From positions 9,230,719 to 9,294,718 of the forward strand of contig JAQFVV010000036.1 of NCBI GenBank assembly GCA_028023455.1: 64,000 nt of DNA. The letters run 5' to 3'. Shown piece by piece: positions 23,317 to 36,480 of this stretch. The translations under genes were made by a program, and so were the position numbers. A model generated the notes under the pieces. That model did not search any database. It saw nothing but the letters and a program-made list of their open reading frames with translations, and had not been told where the DNA came from. The number at the start of each line of letters is the position of its first letter. The first letter of the stretch is position 1. This DNA is from Epiperipatus broadwayi. Its lineage: Eukaryota; Onychophora; Udeonychophora; Euonychophora; Peripatidae.

Positions 23317-23720
23317 CATATGATATCATCATCATCATCGTTATCAACCATTATCAATCCACTCAGTTCAATCCATCTCAGATCTTTAGCTTCTCTTCTC
23401 CACATCACCCATGCACACTTTCTTATTTCATTCATCCACCTCACATGTGGTCTCTTTCTGGGTCTTTTACAGTCTTTTCGAATCCAGTTTAAGATTTCAA
23501 ATATCCGTCTATTATAATCTCTTCTAGCAATATGTGCAGCCCAACTCCATTTCAATCTTTTAATTTTTTCAATGAGGTCAGTAACACTTGTTTGTTCTCT
23601 TACCCATATATTGCGTTTTCGATCTCTTATTATTCCGAACATGCATCTCTCCATACTTCTTTGAGTGATCTGAAGTCTCTGTATTGCTCTTCTATTAAGT
23701 GTCCAAGTCTCATATGATAT
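23317..23720 (-). pseudogene. 5'-truncated RTE retrotransposon copy with 10-bp TSD
   Basis: Element sequence spans 23327-23710 between perfect direct repeats CATATGATAT (23317-23326 and 23711-23720). The minus-strand product matches the last ~125 residues of the full-length element at 44.5 kb: [61 protein letters not shown]. Differences include an arginine deletion after IIRD, G-to-A in the GHIARR motif, and a changed C-terminus. It ends in a short (GAT)n tail. It is a dead-on-arrival copy from incomplete target-primed reverse transcription. Confidence 0.93.
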
Positions 23721-25854
23721 AAATATCATAAAATAATAAAATAAGATAGATGGAACATTGAAAATTTCTTATTTTAATATATAAGTGGATAGTAAAATTT
23801 AATTTTCAAAGTATTTGCAATATCTGCACTATGAAACCTTATAAGTAAATAAGAGAATATTTATTTTGCAAATACGCGCTGATTTCTAAATTTTAATATA
23901 TATATATTTTATTTTTGAAGAAAATTTATTCTAGAAATTTGTTTGAGAGATCGTCACAAATTATAGATTAATTAGAATATAATTTGTATACAAATAAAGC
24001 TAGTTGCATGCAAATTAGATCGTATATGAGATAGTTCCGTGGTAAATAAAGAGAAGGGAGGAAGTAGCTAAAATCGGTAGACTGGATTAAAAGTTAATGT
24101 TGATATGAAGTGATAACAGATTAGTAGTAAAGAGTGGCGCAATGGTAGGCTAATAGTCGTAGCAGTGATTAGGTCTAAAATGGGATAGTTGCAAGCAGCA
24201 AGTAGTAGTTATGTGGTTGTACTTTTTTAAAGGTTATTACTGGAGAAGGGTAATTAACTGAAGCATTAACCAAACTTCTAGAAACACCTTGGGAGCATAG
24301 ATGGTGGGTTATATATAACTATAAATTATGTGTCCGATGTAAGCACTGAGATTGCGAACTTTTATAGTTTATTCCATACGTGAACTTATATATGCTCATT
24401 TGTGTTTAAAGAGACATTTGATTTAAAAGCATAACTATAACAACTGGATTTGTAAAAGAAAGCTATTTTTTACCCAAATAAAAGAAATACATAGCGTATG
24501 AATATTAATGGACGATTATCTTTGTCTGTTGTTTTTATCGCTTTGTTCTTGTTATTAATAAAACTTATTATATATACATTTCAAAGAGTATTGTTTATTT
24601 ATTTAGCTCCCTGACTGATATTTGAAGACCTTAAGACACACCAATATTAAACAATAAATAAATAGCAGAAGTATGTTTTTAATTATGATAATGTATTTAT
24701 TTTTTAATATTTTAAAAAATTAAAATGAACTACGTTATATATGTGTGGTAATATATTTGGACGATTTAGTCTTACACCACACGACATTGTATATGTGCGC
24801 ATACATATTTAAGGTTTGGAAGAAAAACGATAAATAAACTAAAAAAAAAATCTTATTTTATTAGAATACAATCTGAAATAACTGAAGTATTAATTAAATA
24901 ATAATATTTGATATTTTTGAAATATTACAAATTAATTAAATTATATAAAATAATCTCTATTTAACACTAATAAATTAATTTGATTAAATTCTTATCATGA
25001 CAAAAATCTAAATTTTTTATTTAACAAAGAATGAAAATAAATTTATCAAAGATAAACATGTGTTTTCTTTGAAATGCATATGAATTATAGAATTGATTTT
25101 TTAACCTGTTTACTTAAAGGATAAAAATATTTTTTAAAGATTAAAAATATTCTAAAATTTATTTTCGATTTTTATATAGCAATTAAATAAGAACAATGGT
25201 AATTTAGTTATAATTCTGTTTACAATGATAAAAAAAAAAAAGTTAATCCTTCTGTTTATTTCATTACATATACCATAAATAGTAGTAGTATTGAAAAATG
25301 GGACATATACAAAATAAAGATTTTTAATCCATACATTAGTTGAATTTGAACTCTAAATAAAGTAAAGCCAAATAGCTTCTCCCTAATTTTATAGCCCAAT
25401 ATTTAAGAAATAAATAATTTTCCTAGTTGAATTTTATGAAATTATAAAAGTTTAATTGACTTAAAGAGTATCATTTTTATATATGTCTGTTAAATATGAT
25501 TTATAATATGAGAAATCTATCTAAAAATCCAGGTTATTCATTTAAAGATTTCCATGATATTACGTATATATGTGTGCACATGAATTTCATCAGAAGTACT
25601 AGTATCTCTCCCTGAGCTATATGCTATCACTCTATGTTTTAGCTTTTTTGATATTTAAACTTAGTGGATTGGAATATTTTTAAACAAGAGAGTTAATTCT
25701 GTCTGTTATTTTATTTATGTATAAAAAAAATCTGAAATCATTATTCAAATTTTCAGAAAATGAAATAACAAACCAGTTTTAATAAATGTAATAATAAATA
25801 ATCATAAAATAACTATATAATTGAAATGAGACTAACTGTGACTTCACTGGAGAT

Positions 25855-25858
<4 letters not shown>
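23721..25858. other. AT-rich non-coding stretch
   Basis: About 23950-24400 is slightly less AT-rich, but no ORF, RNA gene or repeat homology is recognised. The rest is A/T-rich. Confidence 0.4.

Positions 25859-25907
<49 letters not shown>
25859..25907. repeat. (AT)n microsatellite
   Basis: About 24 uninterrupted dinucleotides. The flanks are not palindromic, unlike the AT tracts at 26.7, 29.1 and 35.0 kb. Confidence 0.95.
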
Positions 25908-25910
<3 letters not shown>

Positions 25911-26139
25911 CACTAGATGGAACTTAAAAGCTCTAATCAAGCTTTATTTTATAAGTGCAGAAAGAGAAAGAATTCAAAATCTCTATTGGAAATCCCTAGC
26001 TCCAGATCAATTGGTTTCAAGCTTGTGGCTCACCTCAGTGAAGTGCTGGGACACTAGAAACTGGATCTAAAATACCAACTCAAAAATCAGCACTTATAAA
26101 ACAAGTTTCTATCAATTTGAAAGCATGAACTTATCAGAC

Positions 26140-26450
26140 ACTCTATCTCATGTCACTGATACACTTGAACACATATATGTTGAAAAGATAAATAATTACC
26201 AATATACGTATTTCATGTTAATCCAGCAATCATCAGTTGGTCCAGATTACCATCTCTACACATATATGCTATAAGTGCTCAGATATATATTAAGATAGCA
26301 AATCCTCATACTTTAATGGACAGGCTTCAATCTATTCCACACTCCCAACTCTTCAACCATTCATCCAATTGAAGATCTGATGATGGAATGCTCAAAGGCC
26401 ACCCTGAGGCTGAAATTCTTGTCACACCCATGTTGACCTAATCCATTTAA
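26140..26450 (+). repeat. Dispersed repeat D, copy 1
   Basis: Closely matches 62.15-62.44 kb: ATATATGTTGAAAAGATAAA, ATCATCAGTTGGTCCAGATTA, ACTTTAATGGACAGGCTTCA, GCTCAAAGGCCACCCTGAGG. A third, older copy is inverted at 53.75-54.02 kb. Non-coding. Confidence 0.8.
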
Positions 26451-26691
26451 TATATATACAAGGGATGAGCAGACATTTCTACTATGTAATAACTGAAATA
26501 TATAATATTTATTTGTTTTATATTGATTTCAATAGTATCAATGTCATGGTTTTTTTTTAAAAAAAAAACAAACTTCACTTGTGCAGCTTTTGAGATGATA
26601 ATTTACAAAAAAGTGAATTACATTTAAAAGGGGTGAGGGGTCAGCAAAGAAAGTATTTTCAAAGAAAATAAGTTGTTTTCTTTTTCTTGCC

Positions 26692-26740
26692 AGTGAAGTT
26701 ATGTTATATATATATATATATATATATATATAACTTCACT
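26692..26740. repeat. AT-centred palindrome (first of an adjacent pair)
   Basis: Arms AGTGAAGTTAT (26692-26702) and ATAACTTCACT (26730-26740) enclose a (TA)n core. Confidence 0.85.
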
Positions 26741-26812
26741 AATTACTAATGTAAAACCCCATTTATATATATATATATATATATATATAAATGGGGTTTT
26801 ACATTAGTAATT
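26741..26812. repeat. AT-centred perfect palindrome (second of an adjacent pair)
   Basis: A perfect 72-bp palindrome starting on the very next base after the previous one. Arms read AATTACTAATGTAAAACCCC then ATTTA, with a (TA)n core. Confidence 0.95.
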
Positions 26813-27458
26813 AGATTAATTTTGCTAATGATTTCCCAGGATGGGGTTTTGTAAATTGAGATTTATTTAAAATGATATAAAATTAAAATATACTGAAACA
26901 GAAACCTCCCAGCCCACTTTCCATTTCACCCATTAACCTAATGACCTACCTGTCTGAATTGGTTTTGAACATATTTTAAAAGTCAAAATGTGATATATAA
27001 GTCAAGTGGTAAAATTTGCTATCATGGCCGCTTGAATGGCATCATCCATTTACATACAAAAGTACTCTATAATTAGACAAGATTGATAAAATTATAACAT
27101 AAACATACTCATAATTTGTTATAAAATGTTTTACTAATTTATAAGTCAATTTTGAAATTTTATATTTGTATTATATTCGTATGTGGATGGATAATTTAAA
27201 CAATGGAATGATGGTATTAAAGCAGTTAATCTTAGCTTAAGATTGAGCTTCATAGTTCCATCTACTAACCTGTATTCAAACCCTATATCACATCCCACTT
27301 CTTTTGTCATGTATCTATATTTTATGTATATATTTGAGATGTGTGCCTAAGTTATCAAATTTTAACGTTTCAATAACCTTATTTTAAATTATTATTAATT
27401 CTTTTTATTAATTATTAGTTCTCTTTTTTTAAAGTACGATAGGTGCAGCTCAAATATA

Positions 27459-27731
<273 letters not shown>

Positions 27732-28089
27732 GAGCAAAAAACTTACTAACAATATTGATTTTTAAATATTTTATTATACGTTATTCTTTAAACTTTTTCT
27801 TTCAAAGTACTTTTTTCCTATTAAACTATACTTTTCTTTTTAAATCCAAAATGGAAGATGCAATTGTAAATTGTCTAAAAATAATTCAAGGGTTGGAAAA
27901 ACTATTGTTTTAATCTGGGGAAGGTATTTTTTAATTAAAGTTTTTACTTAAAATGAGATTAAGATTAAAGATTTTCTTTTGTTATAAACATTTTTGTCAA
28001 ATCTATGTCTAATCTGGAAATAGATTTGAATTTATTTTTGGATGTTATCTAACAGTTGCATCTTTCAAAAACAATGAATGAAGTAATTA

Positions 28090-28400
28090 AAAGCATTCCA
28101 GAAATACCTGAGCAGGGTGTAAAGTGGCGGACTTTAAAATCAAAGATAGATTAGCTACTATTGAGGGAACTGTATTGTAAACATATCGCATGTCACTTAA
28201 AATGATGTAGTAGTAAATCCACCACCATTCTCGGCTCTCTCAGGTCATCATCTCCCATGGCTGTACCATTCTGCGACCAAAGAGCAAAGTAAAAGCCCAA
28301 CCTAAGTACTTTAGACTGAAGAACTTGCATTTCAATTGCCGTGCACGTGCCGTACTAAATTGGACTCTTAAAATTGCAAAGTAATTTTTCAAGCTGTCAC
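28090..28400. other. GC-richer unclassified segment
   Basis: Noticeably less AT-rich than its surroundings, without an ORF or Pol III boxes that I can support. Probably an old transposon fragment. Confidence 0.3.
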
Positions 28401-29060
28401 CTCTAACTCAATCTAGCCTAACTCATCTCTCAAGATTTCTTCTAATGTATTACTTAACTTTGTTTTAATATGTAATTTGCTCTTAAGTAATTTCTTTAAA
28501 TTTAATTATCTCACATATGCTCTTAACTATCCTTAACTTTGGTGCAGTCATTTATTTATATGTATTTATTATTTGATTTATACATCTGTTTACTTATTAA
28601 TATGCCAATTTCCAGCAAACTGGCGAACAAACATAGTTTCTAAAATCTCTTTTGTCTTTCAATTAAATCTCCATTAATTAAGGATTTAACATTCCCTAAA
28701 AATATAATGTATTGTTAATTAATACACTCACCAGATTGTTTTATGAGCAAACATTTTATTTATGTTTTAATATAAAAATATATTTGTTTAACTCTGGATT
28801 TTCTACCTGGGGAGAATCCAGAACTTAGGCTAATTAACACTCTGAAACTTAGTTATTTTATAAATGTTATTTATTCAATTCTGAAAGGGTAACTTATTAT
28901 TTGTTTTCTACATAACTGCTAGTTTTTTTATATACTCTTAAAATATCAAATACAGTACTTATATATGCCAGTTATTGTAAAATCAACGAAGGTGGGATTG
29001 ATTTATTTTAAATAACAGAAAGGGAAGGGGTAAATCTTAATGTTTCTTTTACTAAATAAA

Positions 29061-29144
29061 ATCTTAACATATATTTTATTTAGGGAAATCTCTTTATATA
29101 TATATATATAAAGAGATTTCCCTAAATAAAATATATGTTAAGAT
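29061..29144. repeat. AT-centred perfect palindrome (first of an adjacent pair)
   Basis: A perfect 84-bp palindrome, checked base by base. The arms run ATCTTAACATATATTTTATT then TAGGGAAATCTCTTTA into an AT core; symmetry stops exactly at 29060/29145. Confidence 0.97.
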
Positions 29145-29146
29145 CT

Positions 29147-29202
29147 AGATAATATGCTATATATATATATATATATATATATAACTGCATAGCATATTAT
29201 CT
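29147..29202. repeat. AT-centred palindrome (second of an adjacent pair)
   Basis: 14-bp arms AGATAATATGCTAT and ATAGCATATTATCT flank a (TA)n core with an AACTGC interruption. It starts two bases after the preceding palindrome. Confidence 0.85.
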
Positions 29203-29329
29203 GTATAAGTTATGGCATTCAAACTAGGGGCATTCATTTTTAAAGTAGTAAACTTATTCAGTGTCATTAGTGACATTTATCATTACTGTGTTACTGACAT
29301 TTAGCCTATCTTCATGTTTATATATATTA

Positions 29330-29640
29330 CGTGCTTCTAGTCTTCTAATCTAGGGGTTGCGACAAGTTCGAACCCATAGATTTATTTCTCAAGCTTTGTC
29401 CTGAGAATAGTTGATCTACCCAGGATCATTTATGTCATATAAAAAGGCCTCAGGCAGTGATTCCCTAAGTCTGGCACACAATATGCCTATCCACTTTCTT
29501 CATATAAAAAGGCCTCTGGTGGTGATTCCCTAAGTCTGGCACATACCATGCCTATCCACTTTCTTTGTACAAAAAGGTCTGCATGTCAAAAATATCCACA
29601 GCATGCCTATCCACTTCGTTTTTCATCCAGAAGCACGACT
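29330..29640 (+). repeat. SINE-like repeat with internal ~75-bp duplication
   Basis: GTTCGAACCC near 29369 resembles a Pol III B box. Two direct copies of AAAAAGGCCTC...GATTCCCTAAGTCTGGCACA...ATGCCTATCCACTTTCTT follow. Confidence 0.45.
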
Positions 29641-30384
29641 TTTCCTGTTATTTCTTGGCTAATTATGTCAACACCACAAACTTTTTCGTATTATTATTTC
29701 TTTTGCTTCATGATCCAGTTTTAATGCTCTAATATTAAAATTGTGCTCTGCTAAAATATATATATATAAATGCCAACTACTTCTAGTTTTATTAATTAAA
29801 TTTATTTCAGTCTTATACAATCCCACTGTTGTAACTTATTTCGGTAGTTAAGAGTATCTATATGCCTTGGGGGAAATAAACGTTCTTCTTACCAGCACTA
29901 ATTAACAGAATTTTCATTAAGTATTTTTGTCATATAATCAAATATGTTTTTCAAATGTATTTTATTTATTTTCATGACCGTAATGGTGTGAAAATAGTTT
30001 GTATTATATCTGTAATGAATCTCAGAATGCTCCCCGAAGTAATATGTTAGTCACCATGTTTCAGATCCGTAAATCAAAGCATTAATGGCAATATCATGTA
30101 ATTCATTTTAATAGTTGATTGGCATCTTAATATTGGTCCCACCAAAGATGTGGGCTTATTTATAATATATTATTTAGCTAATAAAGAGCATATGAGAAAT
30201 AATAGCATGAATGACACTATGTAATCATCTACCGCTTGCTCATTCACACACATACTAATGTTTGCAATTAATTTATAAATGTATGTAAACAATTTGTCAT
30301 TATATTAAACTATATTTCTATTGTCTAACTTATTTGAGTTGTTCAAATTCCTCTTTTCTCCACTTCCAAAAGTACAGCCATATC

Positions 30385-30650
30385 TATATATATTTTAGTT
30401 TAGTCATAGTTAATAGATGTCTCACTGTCTTCTTCCCTTTGCTAGTGGGTCAGATTAAAATTAATTCTCAGGTGCCATCACTATTTTTATTCATTAGGTG
30501 TTAGATCTGGGGCTTAGATAGTGGGTTCGAATCCAGGCTGATCCTTGACCTAAATCTCAGGCTTGACTGGGTTTGAAGTACATTTTGTGAGTTCCAGCTC
30601 ATGTTAGATGGATAAATATGTTTTGACTGGTACAGTATGATGATTGGCAT
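30385..30650 (+). mobile_element. tRNA-derived SINE, family A, copy 1
   Basis: A perfect B box GGTTCGAATCC (30524-30534) lies downstream of a tRNA-like region. The shared 3' part reads GACTGGGTTTGAAGTACATT, GCTCATGTTAGATGGATAAA and GTTTTGACTGGTACA. Copies 2 (33.26 kb) and 3 (35.1 kb) share it. Confidence 0.75.
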
Positions 30651-31443
30651 ATATATTTAAGATTAAATAAAAAGATATAATGTAAAATGTTTTATTTAAA
30701 ATATGTTTACGGTTTTCTGATTTAATGTTTTATAGATATAACTGAAACTAAAGTATTTTTTTTTAGATCTGTCAAATTTGATTTTTTAAAATAAACAATA
30801 TTGGGAAGGAAAATATGATAAAAAAGGTTGTTTATGTCAAGTTTAAAATAAAAGTCATTGGGTTATAAGTAATAATGAGAATTTTGTTGTAAATAAAAAA
30901 TCAATTAGTGACTGCACCTGTATTGGGTAAAAGTAAAATCTAATTTACTGATTGAATTTGTTTGCAACAAAAGACTTTACCATTAAATCAGAATACCATT
31001 ACTATCTGATAGACCTTAAAATTTATAACACCTAAAAAAGGAATTTAATTAATGAAATCAGAATCAAAATTATATAATTTATATATTTTAATTAAATTTT
31101 TTTAAGTAAGTTAAATATAATACCTTGGAGACTTTATCAGTAGAAGAAAATCAGATTATATGATTTTGTTTAATTTAAAGTCAATTGATCCTGAAGCAAA
31201 CAAAATTCCAAAAAGTGTTAAGGCTTGGTATGTGGAAATATATAAATAGGCTATATTTTAAGCAGGGAAAGGAACTCCATTTTTCTTTGAAGAGCTGTTA
31301 CTATCAGAAGCTGAAAATTGTTAATTTCATTATACCCTGCTAAAAAGGCAAGCATTTTCTGCCTTTCCCATGATGCAACATTGATGTTTGATCCACCCAA
31401 GGTCAAAGCAACAACCAACGTTGCCCTAACAAGCTTATTGTAA

Positions 31444-31640
31444 CAAATAGAAGATGCCATAAGCCGCTAAAAAGAACGCACCTTCATTCCAGTTCAAGTA
31501 TCCCAGTCCAGCTATGGGAATACCATCTTAAATTGTCTTGCAACTAAATAGAAGATGCCATAAGCTGCTAAAAGAACTCACCTTCATTACAGCTTGAGTA
31601 TGAACAGTCCAGCTATAGGAGGACTGTTTTAATATTAATT
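31444..31640. repeat. ~106-bp tandem duplication next to a membrane-protein-like frame
   Basis: Both copies contain AATAGAAGATGCCATAAGC, CACCTTCATT and CAGTCCAGCTAT. On the minus strand the copy nearer 31460 reads an open hydrophobic stretch (IAGLGYLNWNEGAFFLAAYG then IFYLLQ and stop); the other has stops. Leftward (31251-31460) an open minus frame continues. Unidentified, possibly transposon-derived. Confidence 0.4.
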
Positions 31641-33259
31641 AAAATGGCAGAGCTCTGTATAAAATCTGAAATGATCATCATTTCTTTAAAATACAGGTTA
31701 GCTAACTATATTAATGTAAACTCTGTCTTAATTGTCCTCTAAATAATATTTGAATACTATAAATGACCTACATTTGCTAATTTTCTATATTAACTTAATG
31801 TTTTGCTATATAACTTAATCACTGCAGTTATATTTATTTTTCTTTTGCCTATTTTAATTATTATTAATAATGCCTATGTTTCAAAATGGCATGCATTTAA
31901 TTACAAAATATTTATTTTGAGATCTTATTTAAAAATCTTCATATTATTATTAATTATAGCATCATTTTGCATGCTGTTTCAAAACCCTATTTTATAAATA
32001 ATGGTGATCCTTTTGTTCACATTGTTATTTTATCAGTTATTAATTAATTAATATAAATATAAAATGTGGCTTATAAATCCAAATTTGCAACCTTTAATTA
32101 TTGTGTTACTAAAAATTAAAGTAGCCTGGAGTGTAATTCATAAGTATATTTTTCTTATTAAAGTATTTGTAAGTCTCTTAAATATATTTTTCTCCTTAAG
32201 AAGTTATTATTATAGATAACTGAAAAGATTGAACGAGATAAAGTAAAGTTTATATATATATATATATATATTTCCATCAGTACCATATACGTATTTCTCA
32301 TGTTACAGAAGAGTTGGCTTTTTTCATCAGGCTGATAAACTAGTGTTCACGTAATGTATGATATTTAATTTGTAATATACTTCGGCTTGGTGGATGTGAA
32401 ATTTATCAATATTTTATTGTTTTGCTGCTTTGATATATATAAGATGGATCCCCAGTGAGTGCAGCTCATCTTCCTTTCTTAGGGTAGTGCAGTAGCTAAG
32501 CCTGAGCTAAGGACTGGATTAGCACATAAGCCTCTTGCCTCTTATGAACCAAATAAAGTTTCTCATTTAGCAGCATGATGATTTGTCATTGGATAAACTG
32601 GTGTTGGTCATGAAAAACCTAAAATCTATTAATCCATCTGCATAGCCACTTTACTATTATATTTACTTGTGCATAGCGTATTAGTAAAATCTTTATGGCC
32701 AACTCTACCTCCTTAATATGCAATCTTCAGCATTGGGCCAAAGCATTCTTGAAAACCTGTTCGATCTAAAGCTATCTGGGATGCTTTATATGCCCACATT
32801 AAATATATCAGATGTATTATTAAATTTTACTCCAGATTGGTTTGATTATGTATTCTAGCCACTCGAATTGATTATAAACGGCATAACTAATAAGTGGAAT
32901 GTAGTGATTTATTATATAGCATAATATTTAGCTCCATCAAATAATAGCCACAAATTTATTTTACCAAGGTATCAATTATTTTTTGTACAATTGCCTAGAT
33001 TAATGCTCCTTTGTCAGTAAATAAAAATCCCTGCATACATTTTTCAATGCTAAATAATGGGTTACATCAAGATATATATGTAATTGTCAATAAATATATT
33101 ACTAATTCATATTATATCAATTTCTGTCTCATTATTAAATCAATCCAATTCATTAATTGATCATAGCTATTCATTAGTAAAGCCCCTATTAATTAAATAT
33201 ACTAGATTTTATCATGGGAATATCTCGAGTATTTAAATTTGTTAATATATATGTTTAAG

Positions 33260-33505
33260 TCCATGTGTCTTATTGTCTTCTATCCTCTGCTAGTGGTCCA
33301 GACTTAAGAATTAATTCAAATGTGCCATAATTGTTATGTTATACATTAGGTGTTTGATCTGGGGCTTAGAGAGTGGGTTCAAATCCAGGTTGGTCCCTGG
33401 CCTAAATCTCGGGATTGGCTGGGTTTGAAGTACATTATTTGTAGTTCAAGCTCATGTTAGATGAATAAACATGTTTTGACCAGTACAATACTATAATTTG
33501 ACCTG
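33260..33505 (+). mobile_element. tRNA-derived SINE, family A, copy 2
   Basis: Roughly 80% alike copy 1 by eye. The B box is GGTTCAAATCC, and the tail GGGTTTGAAGTACATT then GTTTTGACCAGTACA. Confidence 0.75.
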
Positions 33506-34925
33506 TAAACAGTGCTGCTAGGCAGTGTCAGTTAATTATCTCACAATCTTTTAAGAGTTAAAAGGAGAAAAAAAAGGGGGGGGGGGAGGTGAATTTATTC
33601 AAGAAATATATTTTCTTATTTATTATATTTTTGTTTGTTAATTAAATCTTTGAACTGAAGTAATTGGTTGCTGTTTATGCAGTATTAGATTCTTTAAGGG
33701 TATTTATTTATAATTATCCACTTTTGGGGCTGATCCGTAAGTATCAGGTTGATAATGAATGCCAGACATATTTGGATTGGTCCTAGAATGGTCAGTTGGT
33801 TGCATGTAATCTTGCTCCCAGTTACACATACTGCTGTGGTCCAGAGAATAAGTGAGGTAGTGTTAGGTAGTCTACATGATATCAGTATGGCAGACATGGG
33901 ACTTCTGTAATTTCATATCTCTTCATTAGGGTACTGTTTTGCAATATTGCAGATGCACTGAACCCTTTTTTCTTCATGGCTGTAGGTATGCAAATGTCTG
34001 TAAAGTGGCTCATATTAATGTGATTTTTTTCTTTTGCATTCATATTTTTATTAACCTGATTTTGTCCGTTCGTGTATTACCTATCTAATATGTAAGCCAT
34101 AGAGAAATGATTCTACTACTTGAGAATCTTCAGCCTGAGTAACCAATTTTTTGTTTTAGTCTGGGATTAGTTAAACTCTGTTAATTAATTAAGTCATTTT
34201 ACAGATATATAAATAAAATGGGCTAAATAGAATGTAAAATCAATGTGGTGTGTGTGCTTGATGATTAACTGTTTCTTAATAGCTTACAGTTTTAAATAAT
34301 TATAATGTTAATTTCAATAATTTAATGCTGTTCCAGTGAAGTCCACTCTTAAAATAAATAAAAGATGTTATTTTAATATGAATTAGTTGTTATTTGTAAA
34401 GAAAAGTAAAAATAAATGATTTTGTTTTTCTTTTGTCATTTTAGAAAGATGTCAAATCATTTTGACATGATTTTATTTTTGACATCATTTTGTATGTAAT
34501 TTTTTTATAAAATTTAAATAAGAAAAAGTGTTTTTTTAAAAGCAATCAGTTTCTCAAGTATAAAGTACTCTGATTGACCAACGATAATTCCATTTTCTTA
34601 TAATAAATGCAAAAACAGAAAATTTATGTATATTAAAATCCGGGTCATTTAATTTAAGATTTTGTTTGTTTTGTTTAAATAATATAAATCAATTTTGTGA
34701 AGGCTATAATAAGTTAAGAAAATGACTGCTATATGTAAATATATACTGCATGACATGATTTCACATAAATCTACCTGTATAAATATTAAATTAATGTAGA
34801 GAATTTTTCCGTGAGCTTGAGTAAAGTGTAAATTAAACAATTAATAAGACAAATATATATATTTAAAACTAAATTTCCAGTGTGTTCAAATTATTTTATT
34901 TACTTTTGATTTTAGTGGATATCTT

Positions 34926-34932
34926 ATGTTAA

Positions 34933-34983
<51 letters not shown>

Positions 34984-34986
34984 ATA
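34926..34986. repeat. AT-centred palindrome, imperfect (first of an adjacent pair)
   Basis: TATGTTaagTTTTA at left and TAAACATA at right enclose a ~40-bp (TA)n core. Confidence 0.6.
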
Positions 34987-35071
34987 ATTTATATGAGACC
35001 TATGTGTGATATGCATATATATATATATATATATATATATCAGTGCAATCACACAAGGTCTCATTAAATTA
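34986..35071. repeat. AT-centred palindrome (second of an adjacent pair)
   Basis: Arms AATTTATATGAGACCTATGT...GTGAT and ATCACACAAGGTCTCATTAAATT match with a few indels around a (TA)n core. It abuts the previous palindrome. Confidence 0.8.
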
Positions 35072-35094
35072 TAATTATTGTGAATCTTATGCTC

Positions 35095-35315
35095 TAAAGC
35101 TCAGCTTTGGTATAATGAAATTGAAGGAGTGCGATGTGATCTTTGAAAAATGCTATTGATTAGGTCATTGACCTGGGAATATAGGTAAATAGGGCATAAT
35201 CCATGAGGTACATGACTTGTATATATTTTACATGGTCGGACTCAAGGTACTTTACCTGTATTTCAGATCTTGTTGGATCGATATACATTTTTTTGACCGG
35301 TACAATATTTATATA
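35095..35315 (+). mobile_element. SINE family A, diverged copy 3
   Basis: The 3' part GTTGGATCGATATACATTTT then TTGACCGGTACAATAT matches the family A tail. The tRNA-like head is diverged. Confidence 0.5.
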
Positions 35316-35399
35316 TACAACTTTATATTTTTACAGTCATTTAAAAACATTAGGAAAAATGAATGTACTTAGATTGAGAAGCAGTATATGTATTTGTTT

Positions 35400-36480
35400 A
35401 CTATTGTAACAATCAGAAAACGTGTGACTCGTAAACATAGTGCAGAATTCGACCACCATACAGAACAGCAGCACCATCGAGTAGCGAAGCCACCCATGGT
35501 ACTGAGTTCGAACACAGTTTATCGGGTCCACAATACAATCCACGAAACAACGCATCTGATGCGACATTATTAAATATTTCCTTAGGCACGGTGGTCAGGA
35601 ATATGCAAGAAACTCATGATTTTATTCTCGAGTTAGCCAATAACCAAACTAATATTAATTAAACATTCATATTTACATAATCGAGGAAATATTATATAGA
35701 ATGGGTATCGAATAAATGAAACGTAACTGCAGACGTATAGTTTAAAATTATTTATTAATACATTTTAATAAAACAATCTAATAATATTTTGAGGATTTAA
35801 AACTTCGGTAGCGGAATGTGCAACATGACTATATTTTAAAGAATACATTTATTTATTTAGACATTATTTTATATTGAGAATTTCAGTAGCGGTATTTCCG
35901 ATACTGAAATGTTTACAAAAAAAATACATTTATTTGAAGGCGTAATCTAGCTACCTAAAATTCTCGAGTGAGTATTTCTAATGCATGCCTTGGGGAATTT
36001 ATACCTTTGCAATGCAAGAGTCTAAAGTAAGATTTAAGAGTAGTGGTGGACATATATTTATTTAATTAAACTATTTATTTTATGACTAAGGGCAAACATT
36101 TATTTGAGAGTGAATTATGAAGATAATGCAGAGGCAGAGTGATATATAGAATAATAGAATTGAGCAAAGGAACATGTGGTACGCTTTAGAAAGGCGATAT
36201 GGAATGGCAGTATATTGAAATTGCAATGCCGCGAATGAGTTTATAAAACTGTCGAGCTAGTCTCTGCTGCGGCCCGACGAAGTAAGATGTCACATAAGCA
36301 TAACCAGGGACAAGCGGTACATGTCGCAATTTTCCAGCTGGCTGCATGACAGGTCAAATCCTACGGGAGCATTTATTATGTCCGCTTGTGTAGGACGACG
36401 GGGGTTAATTTCAACCCTGAAGAATCCGGAATATTTATGGTGGAATAGATCATCGCATCTCTAAAACGTAACACATGTAT
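35400..36480. other. Less AT-rich unclassified segment
   Basis: It starts TGTAACAATC and ends near CGTAACA, and has a GC-richer block at 36240-36450. This recalls an LTR, but no matching target duplication, PBS or second copy is present. Short frames on both strands at 35.34-35.57 kb have no recognisable domain. Confidence 0.3.

Noticed and set aside
35405-36473. LTR from TGTAACAATC to CGTAACA
   Set aside because: No terminal inverted repeat, no target duplication, no PBS and no second copy.
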